NCBI RefSeq assembly: GCF_000283155.1
Contig: NW_004454173.1
Span: 10,201,851-10,265,850, forward strand
Direction: 5' to 3'
Length of the DNA: 64,000 nt
From: Ceratotherium simum simum
Lineage: Eukaryota; Chordata; Mammalia; Perissodactyla; Rhinocerotidae
Shown here: positions 22,862-34,345 of the stretch, piece after piece
Layout of the letters: each line of letters opens with the position of its first letter
Numbering within the stretch: position 1 is the stretch's first letter
The notes under the pieces: generated by a model
Databases searched by the model: none
Seen by the model: the letters and a program-made list of their open reading frames with translations, nothing else
What the model was told of the DNA's origin: nothing
Program-made: the position numbers and the translations under genes

Positions 22862-24242
22862 GACATCCCCTAGGATGATTATAATAAAAAATAAATAAAA
22901 TAAATAAAACAGAAACAAGCGTTAGTAAGGTTGTGGAGAAACTGGAACCCTTGTACATTGCTGGCAGGAATGTGAAATGGCACAGCTGCTGTGGAAAACA
23001 GTTTGACCATTCCTCAAAATGTTAAAAATAGCATTATATATGACCCAGCAATTCCACTCCTACCTAAATAACAAAAGAATTGAAAACAGGTATTTAAACA
23101 AAAACTCGTAATGCATGTTCATAGCAGCACTATTCACAATAGCCATAAGGTGGAAACAACCAAAATGTCCACCAACTGATGAATGGATAAACAAAATGCG
23201 GTATATCATACAATGGAATATTATTCAGCCATAAAAAGTAATGAAGTATTGATACATGCTACGACATGAATGAACTTCAAAAACATTATGCTAGAAACTG
23301 GTGCAGCCACTATGGAAAACAGTATGGAGATTCCTCAAAAAATCAAGGATAGAACTACCATATGATCCAGCTATTCCACTGCTGGATATTTATCCAAAGA
23401 ACTTGAAGACACCAATGCATAAAGATACATGCACCCCTGTGTTCATTGCAGCGTTATTCACAATAGCCAAGACTTGGAAGCAACCTAAGTGCCCACCAAG
23501 GGATGAATGGATAAAGAAGATGTGGTATATATACACAATGGAATACTACTCAGCCATAAGAAACGATGAAATCCAGCCATTTGTGACAACATGGATGGAC
23601 ATTGAGGGCATTATGCAAAGTGAAATAAGTCAGAGGGAGAAGGTCAAATACCGTATGATTTCCTTCATTAAGTAGTAGATAATAACAACAATAAACAAAC
23701 ACATAGAGACAGAGATTGGATTGGTGGTTACCAGAGGGGAAGGGGGGAGGGAGGAGGGCGAAAGGGATAATTTGGCACATGTGTGTGGTTGTAATTAGTA
23801 TTTGGGTGGTGAACATGATGTAATCTATGCAGAAATAGAAGTATAATGATGTATACCTGAAATTTATACAATGTTATAAACCAATGTTACTGCAATAAAC
23901 AAAAAATTTAAAAAAAAAATTATGCTAAGTGAAAGAAGACAGACACAAAAGGTCACATATTGTAGGATTCCATTTATATGAAATATCCAGAAAAGGCAAA
24001 TCCATAAAGACAGAACACTGATTAGTGGTTGCCAGGGGTTGGGGAGGGAGGAATGGGAAGTGACTGCTTAATGAGTATGGGGTTTCCTTTTGGGGTAATG
24101 AAAGCATTTTGGAACTAGATAGAAATGACAGTCGTATAATATTGTAAATGTACTAAATGTCACTGAATTGTATACTTTAAAATGGCTAATTTTATGTGAA
24201 TTTTTTCTCAATAAAAAGATAATTTTTTAAAAAAATGAACAG
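22862..24242 (+). mobile_element. L1M 3' end inserted in the older L1M
   Basis: Sense L1M ORF2 end and 3'UTR: 'gtacattgctggcaggaatg', 'tgacccagcaattccactcc', 'caaccaaaatgtccaccaac', 'tctcaataaaaagataattt'. The flanks TTTTTAAAAATTGAACAG (left) and TTTTTTAAAAAAATGAACAG (right) look like an eroded target duplication. It is itself split by a younger L1 at 23294-23918. Confidence 0.75.
23294..23918 (+). mobile_element. Young 5'-truncated L1 with an open ORF2 tail
   Basis: A compact insertion flanked by ATTATGCTA at 23285-23293 and 23919-23927. It is open from 23301 to 23675 and shows [49 protein letters not shown] and SEISQREKVKYRM, the L1 ORF2p C-terminus. A short 3'UTR follows ('aatttatacaatgttataaa') with an A-rich tail. 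The intact frame and low decay suggest a recent, lineage-specific L1. It has no reverse transcriptase domain. Confidence 0.88.
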
Positions 24243-26579
24243 TACCTCTGTGACCTATGATACAATAACAAATGTTTAAATACATGTAATTAGTGTTACA
24301 GAAGAAGACAATAGAGAGAATGGAGCAGAAAAAAATATCTGAAGAAATAATGACCAGAAATTCACCAAATCTGGTGATAGATATAAATTTAGAGATTTAA
24401 AATGCCCAGTGATCTCCAAGCTTGATAAATACTAAGAAAACCATAGGCACATCAGAAACAAACTGAAAACACAAAAGATAAAGAAAATATTGAAAATAGC
24501 CAGAGGGAAATAACACAGTATAATCAGGGGAATATCAAGTTGAATAACCACTGCATTGTCATCAGAAACTATATATATAATGGTATATATTTTTTTCTGT
24601 TATATATTTTGTTATAGTTATATGTAATATATCATTTATCCCAGAAATTCAATGTAATTCACCATGTTAACAGAATAAAGGAAAATAATTACATGATCAT
24701 TTCAATAGATGCAAAAAAATATGACAAATATCAGCACTCATTCCTGACAAAAACTCTCAGCAAAGTAGAAGTAGAAGGGAAATTCCTCAATCTGGTAAGG
24801 GGCATCTACAAAAAACCTACAGCTAACACCGTATTTAATGGAGAAATAATGAACACTTTCTCTCTAAGATCAGGAATAAGGCAAGGATGCCCACTCTCAC
24901 TACTTCTATTCAATAGCATACTAGAAGTCTTAACCATTGCAATAAGGAAAGAAAAAAGAAATAAAAAGAAATTTAGAGATCAGAAATAAAGTACAATTGT
25001 TTCTATTTGCAGACAACATGATTCTTTACATAGAGAATTCTAAAGAATCTATAAAACAACTAATTGAATAAGTGCTTTTAACAAGGTTTAGGGATGCCAC
25101 AAAAACGAATTGTGTTTTTGTATACTAATAGCAAACAATTGAAAAATGAAATTAAAAAACTATTTTATTTATAATAGCCTCATAAAACATAAAATACTTT
25201 CTAATTTAATAAAAGATGTACAAGATCTCTATGCTGAAAATTATGAAATATTGCTGAGAGAAATTAAAGACTAAATAAGTGAAGAATTATACCATGTTCA
25301 TGGATTATAAGTCTCAACATTATGAAGATACCAATTCTTCCCAAAATTATCTATAGATTCAATGCAACTCCAATCATAATCCCACCAGGGTTTTTTTTTT
25401 TTCCTTACATAGAAATTGACATACTCCTTCTAAATTTTATGTGAACATACAAAAGACCTATAATATGCAGAGTGATCTTGAAAAAGAAATAAAAAATTGA
25501 AGGACTTAACTTGATTCAAGACTATTTTAAAGCTACAGTACTAATAACAGTGTGGTCTGGCGTAAGGATCAAGAAGTCAACCAGTGAAGCAGAATAGAGA
25601 ACCCAGATTTAGATCCACATATTTAAGGTAGCTTTATTTTTGACAAAGACATCAAAGCAAGTCTTTGGGGAAACTTTTCAAAAATTGGTGCTGCAATAAC
25701 TTTATATCCACGTGGGGAAAAAATGAATATAGATTCCTATCTTACAAACTACACACACACAAAGATAATCCAAAGTGAATCATTGACCTAAACATAAAAG
25801 CAAAAACTATAAAGCTCCTAGCAGGAAACCATAAGAGAGTATAATTTGGCCTGGGGGTGGGGGGAGGAGAGGAAGCAACGAGAGAGAAAGATTTCTTAGG
25901 TCACAAAAAACAATAATCATAGGGCCGGCCCCGTGGCTTAGTGGTTAAGTGCTCGCGCTCCGCTACTGGCGGCCCGGGTTCGGGTCCCGGGCGCGCACCG
26001 ATGCACCGCTTCTCCAGCCATGCTGGGGCCGTGTCCCACGTGCAGCAACTGGAAGGATGTGCAACTATGAAGTACAACTATCTACTGGGGCTTTGGGGGG
26101 AAAAAATTAAGAAAAAATAAAAATTAAAAAAAAAAACAATAATCATAAAAGAAAAAAATGTTAAAATAGATTTCATCAAAATTTAAACCTGCTTATCAGA
26201 CAGGGAGACAATATTCACAAAACATATATCTGACAAAAAATTATTATCCAGGATATACAAAGAGCCCCTACAATTCAATAATAAAAAGACCAATAACACA
26301 ATAAAGCAAATGGGCAAAAGATTTGAGCAGATATCACAAAAGAAGATTATATAAATCACCAAAAACACATGAAAAAGTGTTTAATATAATTAGTTATCTG
26401 GAGAATACAAATTAAAACCACAATGAGATACACTACATACAATCACCAGAATGGATAAAATTATAAAGAATGACATCACCAAATATTGGCAAGAACGTGC
26501 AGCAACTGGAATTCTCATACATTGTTGGTAAGAATGAGAAAAGTTATATCCACTGAAGAAAATAGTTTGATAGTGTCTT
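24243..26579 (+). mobile_element. Old L1M continued: ORF1 end and ORF2 reverse transcriptase region
   Basis: Continues the host L1M. ORF1-like text lies at 24243-24570. From about 24660 it has ORF2 RT sequence, with the translation MIISIDAKKYDKYQHSF, then FLNLVRGIYKKPTANTV and FSLRSGIRQGCPLSLLLFNS (24693-24989). The canonical RT active-site stretch after it is broken by stops. It is interrupted by an ERE at 25922-26130 and stops abruptly at 26579, where an antisense L1 begins. The frame is dead. Confidence 0.82.
25922..26130 (+). mobile_element. ERE SINE inside an old L1M
   Basis: Complete ERE from GGGCCGGCCCCGTGGCTTAG to an A-rich tail. Flanked by a 17-bp perfect duplication AAAAAACAATAATCATA at 25905-25921 and 26131-26147. 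Confidence 0.95.
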
Positions 26580-29500
26580 TTTTATAATTGTGGTAAAAGA
26601 TATATAACATTAAATTTACCATCTTACCCATTTTAAGTATACAAGTCAGTGGTATTAAATACATTCATACTGTTGAGCACCCATCACCACCATCCATCCT
26701 CATAACTCTTTTCATCTTATAATACTGAAACTTTATACCTATTAAACAATAACTTCCCATTCTCTCCTCTCAGCCCCTGGCAACCACTAAACACTTTGTC
26801 TTTATAATTCTGACTACTCTAAGTACCTCATCTAAGTGGAATTTGTCCCTTTGATATCGGCTTATTTCACTTAGCATAATGTCCTCAAGGTTCATCCATC
26901 TTGTAGGATATTTCAGAATTTACCTCCTTTTTGAGGCTGAGTAATATTCCATTATATGTCTATACCACAGTTACTTATCCATTCATTGGTCTATGGACAT
27001 TTGGGTTGCTTCCACATTTTAGCTATTGTAAATAATGATGCTATGAATATGGGGGTACAAATGTCTCTTTGAGACCCTGCTTTCACTTCTTTTGGGTATA
27101 TATCCAGAAGTGGAATTATCAGATCATATGGTAACTCTATTTTTAATTTTTTGAGGAACTGCCATACTGTTTTCCACAGCAGCTGTACCATTTTACATTC
27201 CTACCGACAGTGCCCAAGAGATCCAATTTCTCCATATCCTTGCCAGCACTTGTTGCTTTCTGGTTTTTTGACAGTAGCCATTCAAATGGGTGTGAGGAGG
27301 TATCTCTCTGAAGTTTTGATTCGAATTTTCCTAATTATTAGTGATGATGAGCAACTTTTTGTGTGCTTATTGGCCTTTCATATATCTTCTTTGGAGAAGT
27401 GTCTATTCAAGTACTTTGCCCATTTTTTAATTTGGTTGTTTGGTTTTTTGTTGTTGTTGAGTTTTAGAAGTTCTCTATATATTCTGGTTATTAACCCTTT
27501 ATCAGACATATAATGTGCAAATATGTTCTCCCATTCTGTGGGTTACCTTTTTACTCTATGGATAGTGTCTTTGGATGCACAATTTTTAAAAATTTTCATG
27601 AAGTTCAATTTGTCTATATTTTCTCTTGTTACCTGTGACTTTGATGTCATAGCCAAGAAATCATTGCCAAATCTAAAGTTGTGGAGTTTTTATCCTATGT
27701 TTCCTTCTAAGAGTTTTATTGTTTTAGGTCTTACATTTAGGATCTTGATCCATTCTGAGTTAATTTTTGTATATGGTGTTAGGTAAGAGTCCAAATTCAT
27801 TCTATTCCATTAGTCTATATATTTGTCTTTATGCCAGTACCACCACACTGTTTTAATTACTGTAGCTGTGTAGTACGTTTTGAAATCAGGAAGTGTGAGT
27901 CCTCCAGTTTTGTTCTTTTTCAAGATTGTTTTGGCTATTTGGGGTCCTTTGAGACGGCATATGAATTTTAGGGTAGATTTTCTATTTCTGGAAAAACTTT
28001 TTTGGGGATTTTGATAGTTATCGCACTGAATCAGTAGATCACTTTAGGTAGTGTTGACATTTTAACAATATGTCTTCCAATCCATGAACATGGAATGTGT
28101 TTCCTTTTATTTATGTCTTCTTTAATTTCTTTCAGCAATATTTTGTAGTTTTCATTGTACAAGTCTTTCATCTCCTTCCTCAGTTAATTCCTAAGGATTT
28201 TATTCTTTTTGATGCTATTTTTATAATTTCCTTTCAGATTGTTCACTGTGTATATAAATGCAACTGATTTTGTGTGTTGACTTTGTATTCTGCTACTTCG
28301 CAGAATTCATTTATTAGTAATGATAGTTTTTTGGTGGAGTCTTTAGGGTTTTCTACAGATAAAATCATATCATCTGCAAACAGAGATAATTTCACTCCTC
28401 CCTTTCCAATTTGGATGTCTTTTATTTCTTTTTCTTGCCTAATTTCTCTGGCTGGAACTTCCAGTACTCTGTTGAATATAAGTAGTGAAAGCAGGCTTCT
28501 TTGCCTTGTTCATGATCTTAGAGGAAAAGCTTTCAGTCTTTCACCCTTGAATATGATATTTGCTGTGGATTTTTCATATATAACTTTTATTATATTGAGG
28601 TAGTTTCCTTCTATTTCTATTCTGTTCAGTGTTTTCATCATGCAAGAGTGTTGAATTTTGTCAAGTGCTTTTTCTGCATCAACTGATATGATTGTGTGGT
28701 TTTCCTCCCTTCATTTAGTTGATGTGGTATATTACATTGACTTATTTTGTATATTGAACCATCCTTGCATTCCAGGAATAAATCCCACTTGATCATGGTG
28801 TATAATTCTTTTAATATGCTGCTGAATTCTGTTTGCTAGTATTTTGTTGAGGATTTTTGCACCAATGTTCCTAAAGGATATTGGTCTGTAGTTTTCTTTT
28901 CTTCTAGTATCTTTGTCTGGCTTTGGTATCAGATTATGCTGGCTTGATAGAATGAGTTAGGAAGTATTTCCTCATCTTCAATTTTTTGGAAACATAGAGA
29001 AGGATTGGTATTAATTCTTCTTTAAATGTTTGGTAGAATTCACCAGTGAAGCCATCAGGACCAGGTCTTTTCTTTATTGGGAGATTTTTTATTTCTGATT
29101 CAATCTCCTTACTAGTTATAGGTCTATTCGGATTTTCTATTTCTTTGTGATTTAGCCTTGGTAAGTTTTGTGTTTCTAGGAATTTGTCTGTTTCATCTAG
29201 GTTATCCAATTTTTTGGCATACAATTGTTCATAGTACTCTCATAATCCTTTTTATTTCTGTAGAATCGGTAGTAATATCCCCACTCTCAATTCTGATTTT
29301 AGTAACTTGAGTCTTCTCTCTTTTTTCCTTAGTTCATCTAACTAAAGGTTTGTTAAATGTTTTTGAAGAACGAACTTTTGATTTCATGGACTTTGTTGTT
29401 TTTCTATTCTCTATTTCTGCTCTAATCCTTACTATTTCCTTCATTCTGCTAGCTTTGGATTTAGTTTGTCCTTCTTCTAGTTCTTTAAGTTGTAAAGCTA

Positions 29501-32500
29501 GGTTGCTGATTTGAGATCTTTCTTGTTTTTTAATGTAAGCACTTATAGCTATAAATTTCCCCCTTAGCACTGCTTTTGCTATATCCCGTAAGTTTTGGTA
29601 CGTTGTGTTTTGTGTTTGTGCTTTGTTTTCATTCATCTCTAAGTATTTTCTAATCTTCCTTAGGATTTCTTCTTTGATCCATTGGTTGCTTAAAAGTGTA
29701 TTGTTTAATTCCCACTATTTTGTGAATTATCCAGTTTTATTATTTAACGTCATCCCATTGTGGTGAGAGAGGATACGCTGTGTGGTATCTATTTTTTAAA
29801 AATCTACTGAGACTTAATTTGTGGCCTAAAACATGGTCTATCCTGGAAAATGTCCCATGTGCACTTGAGAAGAATGTGTATGCTGTTGTTTTTGGGCAGA
29901 ATGTTCTGTATATGTCTGTTAGATCTAGTCAACTCACTGTGTTGTTGAAGTCCTCTATTTCCTTACTTATCTTCTGTCTGGTTGCTCTATCCATTATTGC
30001 AGGTGGAGTATTGAAGTCTACAGCTATTACTGTAGAATTGTATATTTCTCCCTTCAATTCTGTCGATTTTTGCTTCATATATTTGATAGTCTGTCATTAG
30101 GTGCAGACATGTTTATAATGGCTATATCTTGTTGTATTGAAACTTTTATTAATGTATAATGCCCTTCTTTGTCTCTTGTAAGCTTTTATAAATTTAAAGT
30201 GTATTTTGTCTGATATTAGTATAGCCACCCCTCCTCTCTTCTGGTAACCATTTACAGGGAATATCTTTTTCTATCCTTTCCCTCTTAACCTATTTGTGTC
30301 TTTGGATCTCAAGTGAGTCTCTTGTAGACAGCATATAATTGGGTCACGTGTTTTTAGCCATTCTGCCAATTTCTGTGTTTTGATTGGAAAATTTAATCCA
30401 TTTAAAGTAATTACTGGGCCAGCCCCATGGCTTAGCAGTTAAGTGCTCACGCTCTGCTGCTGGCGGCCAGGGTTCGGATCCTGGGGGCGCACAGACGCAC
30501 CGCTTCTCCGACCATGCTGAGGCCGTGTCCCACATACAGCAACTAGAAGGATGTGCAGCTATGACATACAACTATCTACTGGGGCTTTGGGGGAAAATAA
30601 ATAAATAAATAAAATTATAAAATAAAATAAAATAAAATAAAGTAATTACTGATAGGAGGGACTTACTTCTGTCATTGTGCTGTTTTCTAAATGCTCTATA
30701 GCTTTTTTGTCCCTCATTTCCTGCATTATTGTCTTCTTTTGTGTTTAGTTGATTTTTATAGTGAAATATTTAAATTCTTTTCTCATTTCCTTTCTCTGTA
30801 TATTCTATAGCTACTTTCTTTGTGGTTACCATGGGGATTACATTTAACATTCTAAAGTTATAACACTCCATTTTGAAATTTTACCAGCTTAACTTCAATA
30901 ACACACAAAAACTCTGCTCCTTTACAGCTCTCTCCTTGCCCCTTTTGGTTGCTGATGTTACAAAATTACATCTTTATATACTGTGTGCCCAAAAACATAA
31001 ACTAATAATTCTTTTAAATGCATTAGCCTCCTAAATTGTGTGGAAAAAGAAGATTTGGAGTTACAAACCAAAGTTACAGTAATACTGGCTTTTACACTAA
31101 TATTTTTTTCCTTTAAATGTATTAGTCTCTTAAATCATGTAGAAAACAAACAAAAGCACCGTTACAAAGCATTGTTACAATAATATCAGCTTTTATAATT
31201 GCTCCTGTATTTACCTTTATTGAGATCTTTATTTCTCTATACAGCTTTGAGTTACCGTCTAATGATCTTTCATCTCACCTTGCAGGATTTCCTTTAGTAT
31301 TTCTTGCAGGGCAGGTCTAGTGGTCACAAACTCCCTCACCTTTGTGTATCTGGGAATGTCTTAATTTCTCTCTCACTTTTGAAGAACAGTTTTCCAGATA
31401 TAGAATTCTTGGTTGACAGGTTTTTCTTTTAGCACTTTGAATATATTGACCCACTCTCTCCTGGCCTCCAAAGTTTCTGATGAGAAATCCACTACTAATC
31501 ATACTGAGGATCTTTTATATGTGATGATTCATTTCTCTCTTGCTGCTTTCAAGATTCTCTGTCTTTGACTTTTTATGGTTCAATTATAATGTGTCTCAAT
31601 GTGAGTTCCTTTGAACTCATCTTACTTGGAGTTTGTTGAGCTTCTTGGATATTTATATTCATATCTTTCATCAAATTTGGGAAGTTTTCAGCCACTATTT
31701 CTTCACATATTCTCTCTACCCCTTTCTCTCTCTCTCCTCTTTCTGAGATGCATATGTTTGTCCCCTTGATGATCTTCCACAGTTCCCTTAGGCTCTGTTC
31801 ACTTTTCTTCAATTTTTTTTCTCTCTGTTCCTCGGCCTCAATAATTTCCATTGTCCTATCTTCAAGTTCACTGATTCTTTCTTTTGCCTCGTCAAATCTA
31901 TCTTTGAATCCCTCTAGAGAATTTATTATTTCTGTTCAACATAAACTATCGATTTATTTTTCTTCTTTTGAATGGGCCATACTTTCCTTTCTTTGTTTGC
32001 CTTGTGGGTTTTTTTTTGAATACGGACACTTGAATCTAATCATATGGTAACTCTGGAAATCAAATTCTCCTCCTTCTCCAAGGTTTGTTGCTTTTTTAAA
32101 AATTATCATTGTTGTAAGCTGTCTCTGTGCCAAGGATCAGCTTGGCTTGTAAACTAGGTCTTTTTTGAGCCTTTCCCTGGGCATGTGTGGTCACTTTCTA
32201 ATTTGCTCCATATATGCAGTTGTTTTTTAATGTCATAGCCTTTAATTAAGCCAGCCTTAATAGCCTGGCTCCTGAAAGGGGAAAAAGCAAAACACGAAGG
32301 GGGGATAAAAAGGGTCCCAGCCCTTTAAATCCCCTGGAAGTCACTTCAGCTAGAGGGGGAGGGACTTCCAACAATGGGGAGAATGTGCAACAATAGGTGC
32401 TCACCTCCTTGTCTGCACCTCTGTGATCAGAGCAGCAATCAGCAATCAGAGTACAGATCCTCAACATTTGGAGGACAGAGTCCATTTTTCTCACCCTAGC

Positions 32501-32779
32501 TCCCAAACATTATGTGCAAGCTGCTCCAGGAACATGTGCACAGCTGTCTGACATGTGCCTGGGGGTAGGGGATAGGTAACTGCTATTGCGCTGAGAGCTG
32601 ACATTGACCAAATTAACCATAATTTACACTCCAAATCTTTCCCTGGAATTAGCAAGCCTTCAATAGACTCCAGAGTTCCAAAATAGTTACATCAGACAGA
32701 TTTTGCCAGTGCAGTTGTTGTCTACGTGGGGAGACAGATTCCTGGTGCTTCCTACTCTGCCATCGTCCCAGAATCCTGC
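26580..32779 (-). mobile_element. Near full-length L1M in antisense, inserted into an older L1M
   Basis: About 6.0 kb without its ERE. On the minus strand, from high to low coordinate, it has a putative 5'UTR (about 32779-32000). It then has an ORF1 region (31851-31573: EQREKKLKKSEQSLRELWK, AENFPNLMKDMNINIQEAQ). ORF2 pieces follow: LKELEEGQTKSKASRMKEI near 29480, then ESEIKNLPIKKRPGPDGFTG near 29080, and LDIYPKEV ... [15 protein letters not shown] near 27050. The 3' tail lies at 26580. Many stops show that it is inactive. TGTCTT at 26574-26579 and 32780-32785 is a short candidate target duplication. Older L1 sequence resumes directly after it. Confidence 0.83.
30417..30638 (+). mobile_element. 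ERE SINE inside the antisense L1M
   Basis: GGCCAGCCCCATGGCTTAGC to an (AAAT/AAAAT)n tail, with B-box-like GGTTCGGATCC. Flanked by a 13-bp perfect duplication AAAGTAATTACTG at 30404-30416 and 30639-30651. Confidence 0.95.
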
Positions 32780-32785
32780 TGTCTT

Positions 32786-33600
32786 ATAAACTAATGTCCA
32801 CTGCCATCTGACCCCAAAGTTCCACCTTAGATATTTCTGCAAGAAAATTGAAAACATATGTCCACAAAAATATTTGTACAAGAATGGTCATAGCAGCTTC
32901 ATTCACAGAAGCCAAAAATTATAAACAGCCCATGTGTTCATCAACAGGAGACTGGATAAACAAACTGTCATATATTCATATAATGGAACACGAGTCAGCA
33001 AAAAAAAGAAATGAACAACCGATACATGCAGCAACATGGATTAATCTCAAAAACATAATGTGTGAAAGAAGCTTTACACAAAAGAGTACATGCCACATAA
33101 TTCCACTTATATGGCATTCTGAACAGGCAAAACTAATCAATGGTGAGAAAAATTCAGAAAAGTTGTTCCCTCACATCAGGCTATGTTACAGATTAACTGG
33201 GAAGGTGCATAAGAAACTTTCTGGGATGATGGTAATGTTCTATATCTTGATAAGAATTTGGATTGTACAGGTGTATGGAATTGTCAAAACCCATTTCACT
33301 GTATATAAATTTTACCACAAAAGAATACAACTGTAAACAAATATTGAATTCTAGTTGATATGCATGCTAAAGTATTTAGGAGGGATGTTTACTTATGTCT
33401 GTAATTTACCTTAACATGCATTTTTAAAATAAAATGGATTAACAGATGGATAGGGTGATAGATAAATGGATACAATGTGATAAATGCAAATATGGTAAAA
33501 TGCTAACGGTGAATATATGGTGTTCACTGTAATAGTCTTTCACCTTGGCTGTATGGTTGAAATTTTTCAGAATAAAATATGGGGAGGGAAAGAAACAAAA
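32786..33600 (+). mobile_element. Old L1M, 3' end (last part of the nested host)
   Basis: Resumes the sense L1M where it broke at 26579: 'attgaaaacatatgtccaca', 'gtcatagcagcttcattcac', 'agactggataaacaaactgt', 'ctgggatgatggtaatgttc', then a diverged L1 3'UTR to about 33600. The translation 32848-33336 keeps an ORF2-tail resemblance only in part. Confidence 0.78.
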
Positions 33601-33696
33601 CAAAGGCAAAACAGCATGTGATCCCATCAGTATGAAATTTAAAGATTTTAGCAGTATAAATATATACATGCAGAGACATACATTAGAATTTTTCTT

Positions 33697-33891
33697 CTTT
33701 TTTTTTATAATTTTATTTATTTTTTTCCCCCAAAGCCCCAGTAGATAGTTGTATGTCATAGCTGCACATCCTTCTAGTTGCTGTATGTGGGACATGGCCT
33801 CAGTGTGGCCGGAGAAGCGGTGCGTCAGTGCGCGCCTGGGATCCGAACCTGGGAGCGCGTGCACCCAACCACTAAGCCACGGGGCAGGCCC
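33697..33891 (-). mobile_element. ERE SINE in antisense
   Basis: T-rich tail, then the antisense body CCAGTAGATAGTTGTATGTC ... CACGGGGCAGGCCC. Flanked by a 13-bp perfect duplication TAGAATTTTTCTT at 33684-33696 and 33892-33904. Confidence 0.95.
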
Positions 33892-33904
33892 TAGAATTTT
33901 TCTT

Positions 33905-34345
33905 GAAGGCTACAAAAAAAGAACTTTAAAACAAAATATGGTAAATCCACAAAATGGAATATTATTCAGTAATAAAAAGAAATAAACTACTGATACATGC
34001 TACGACATGCATGAACCTTGAAAACATTATGCCAAGTTTAAGAAGCCAGTCACAAAAGACCACATATTGTATGATTCATTTATATGAAAAGTCCAGAATA
34101 GGGAAATCTCTTGAGACAGTAATTAGCAGTTGCCTGGGGCCGGGGGGGGGAGGGGGAGGAAGAATGGGGAGTGACTGCTAATGAGTCTGAGGGTTTTTCT
34201 TAGGGTGATGAAAGTGTTCTAAAATTAGATATTAGTGATGATTGCATAACTGTGAATATACTAAAAAACACTGAATTGTTTAAATGGGTGAATTTTATGG
34301 TATATGAACTATATCTCAATAAAGTTGGGTTCTTCGATGACAAAA
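33905..34345 (+). repeat. L1M 3'-end fragment
   Basis: Sense L1M tail: 'aaaatggaatattattcagt', 'gatacatgctacgacatgca', 'gtgactgctaatgagtctga', 'gaactatatctcaataaag'. Diverged and non-coding. Confidence 0.75.

Noticed and set aside
23301..23675. Possible protein-coding gene (125 codons)
   Set aside because: It is the ORF2 C-terminus of a 5'-truncated L1 with no promoter and no reverse transcriptase domain.
24693..24989. Reverse-transcriptase-like open frame as a novel RT system
   Set aside because: Embedded in a larger L1M with broken frames on both sides. The sequence is ordinary L1 RT.
28934..29636. Two minus-strand open frames of about 100 codons
   Set aside because: Both are ORF2 pieces of the antisense L1M.
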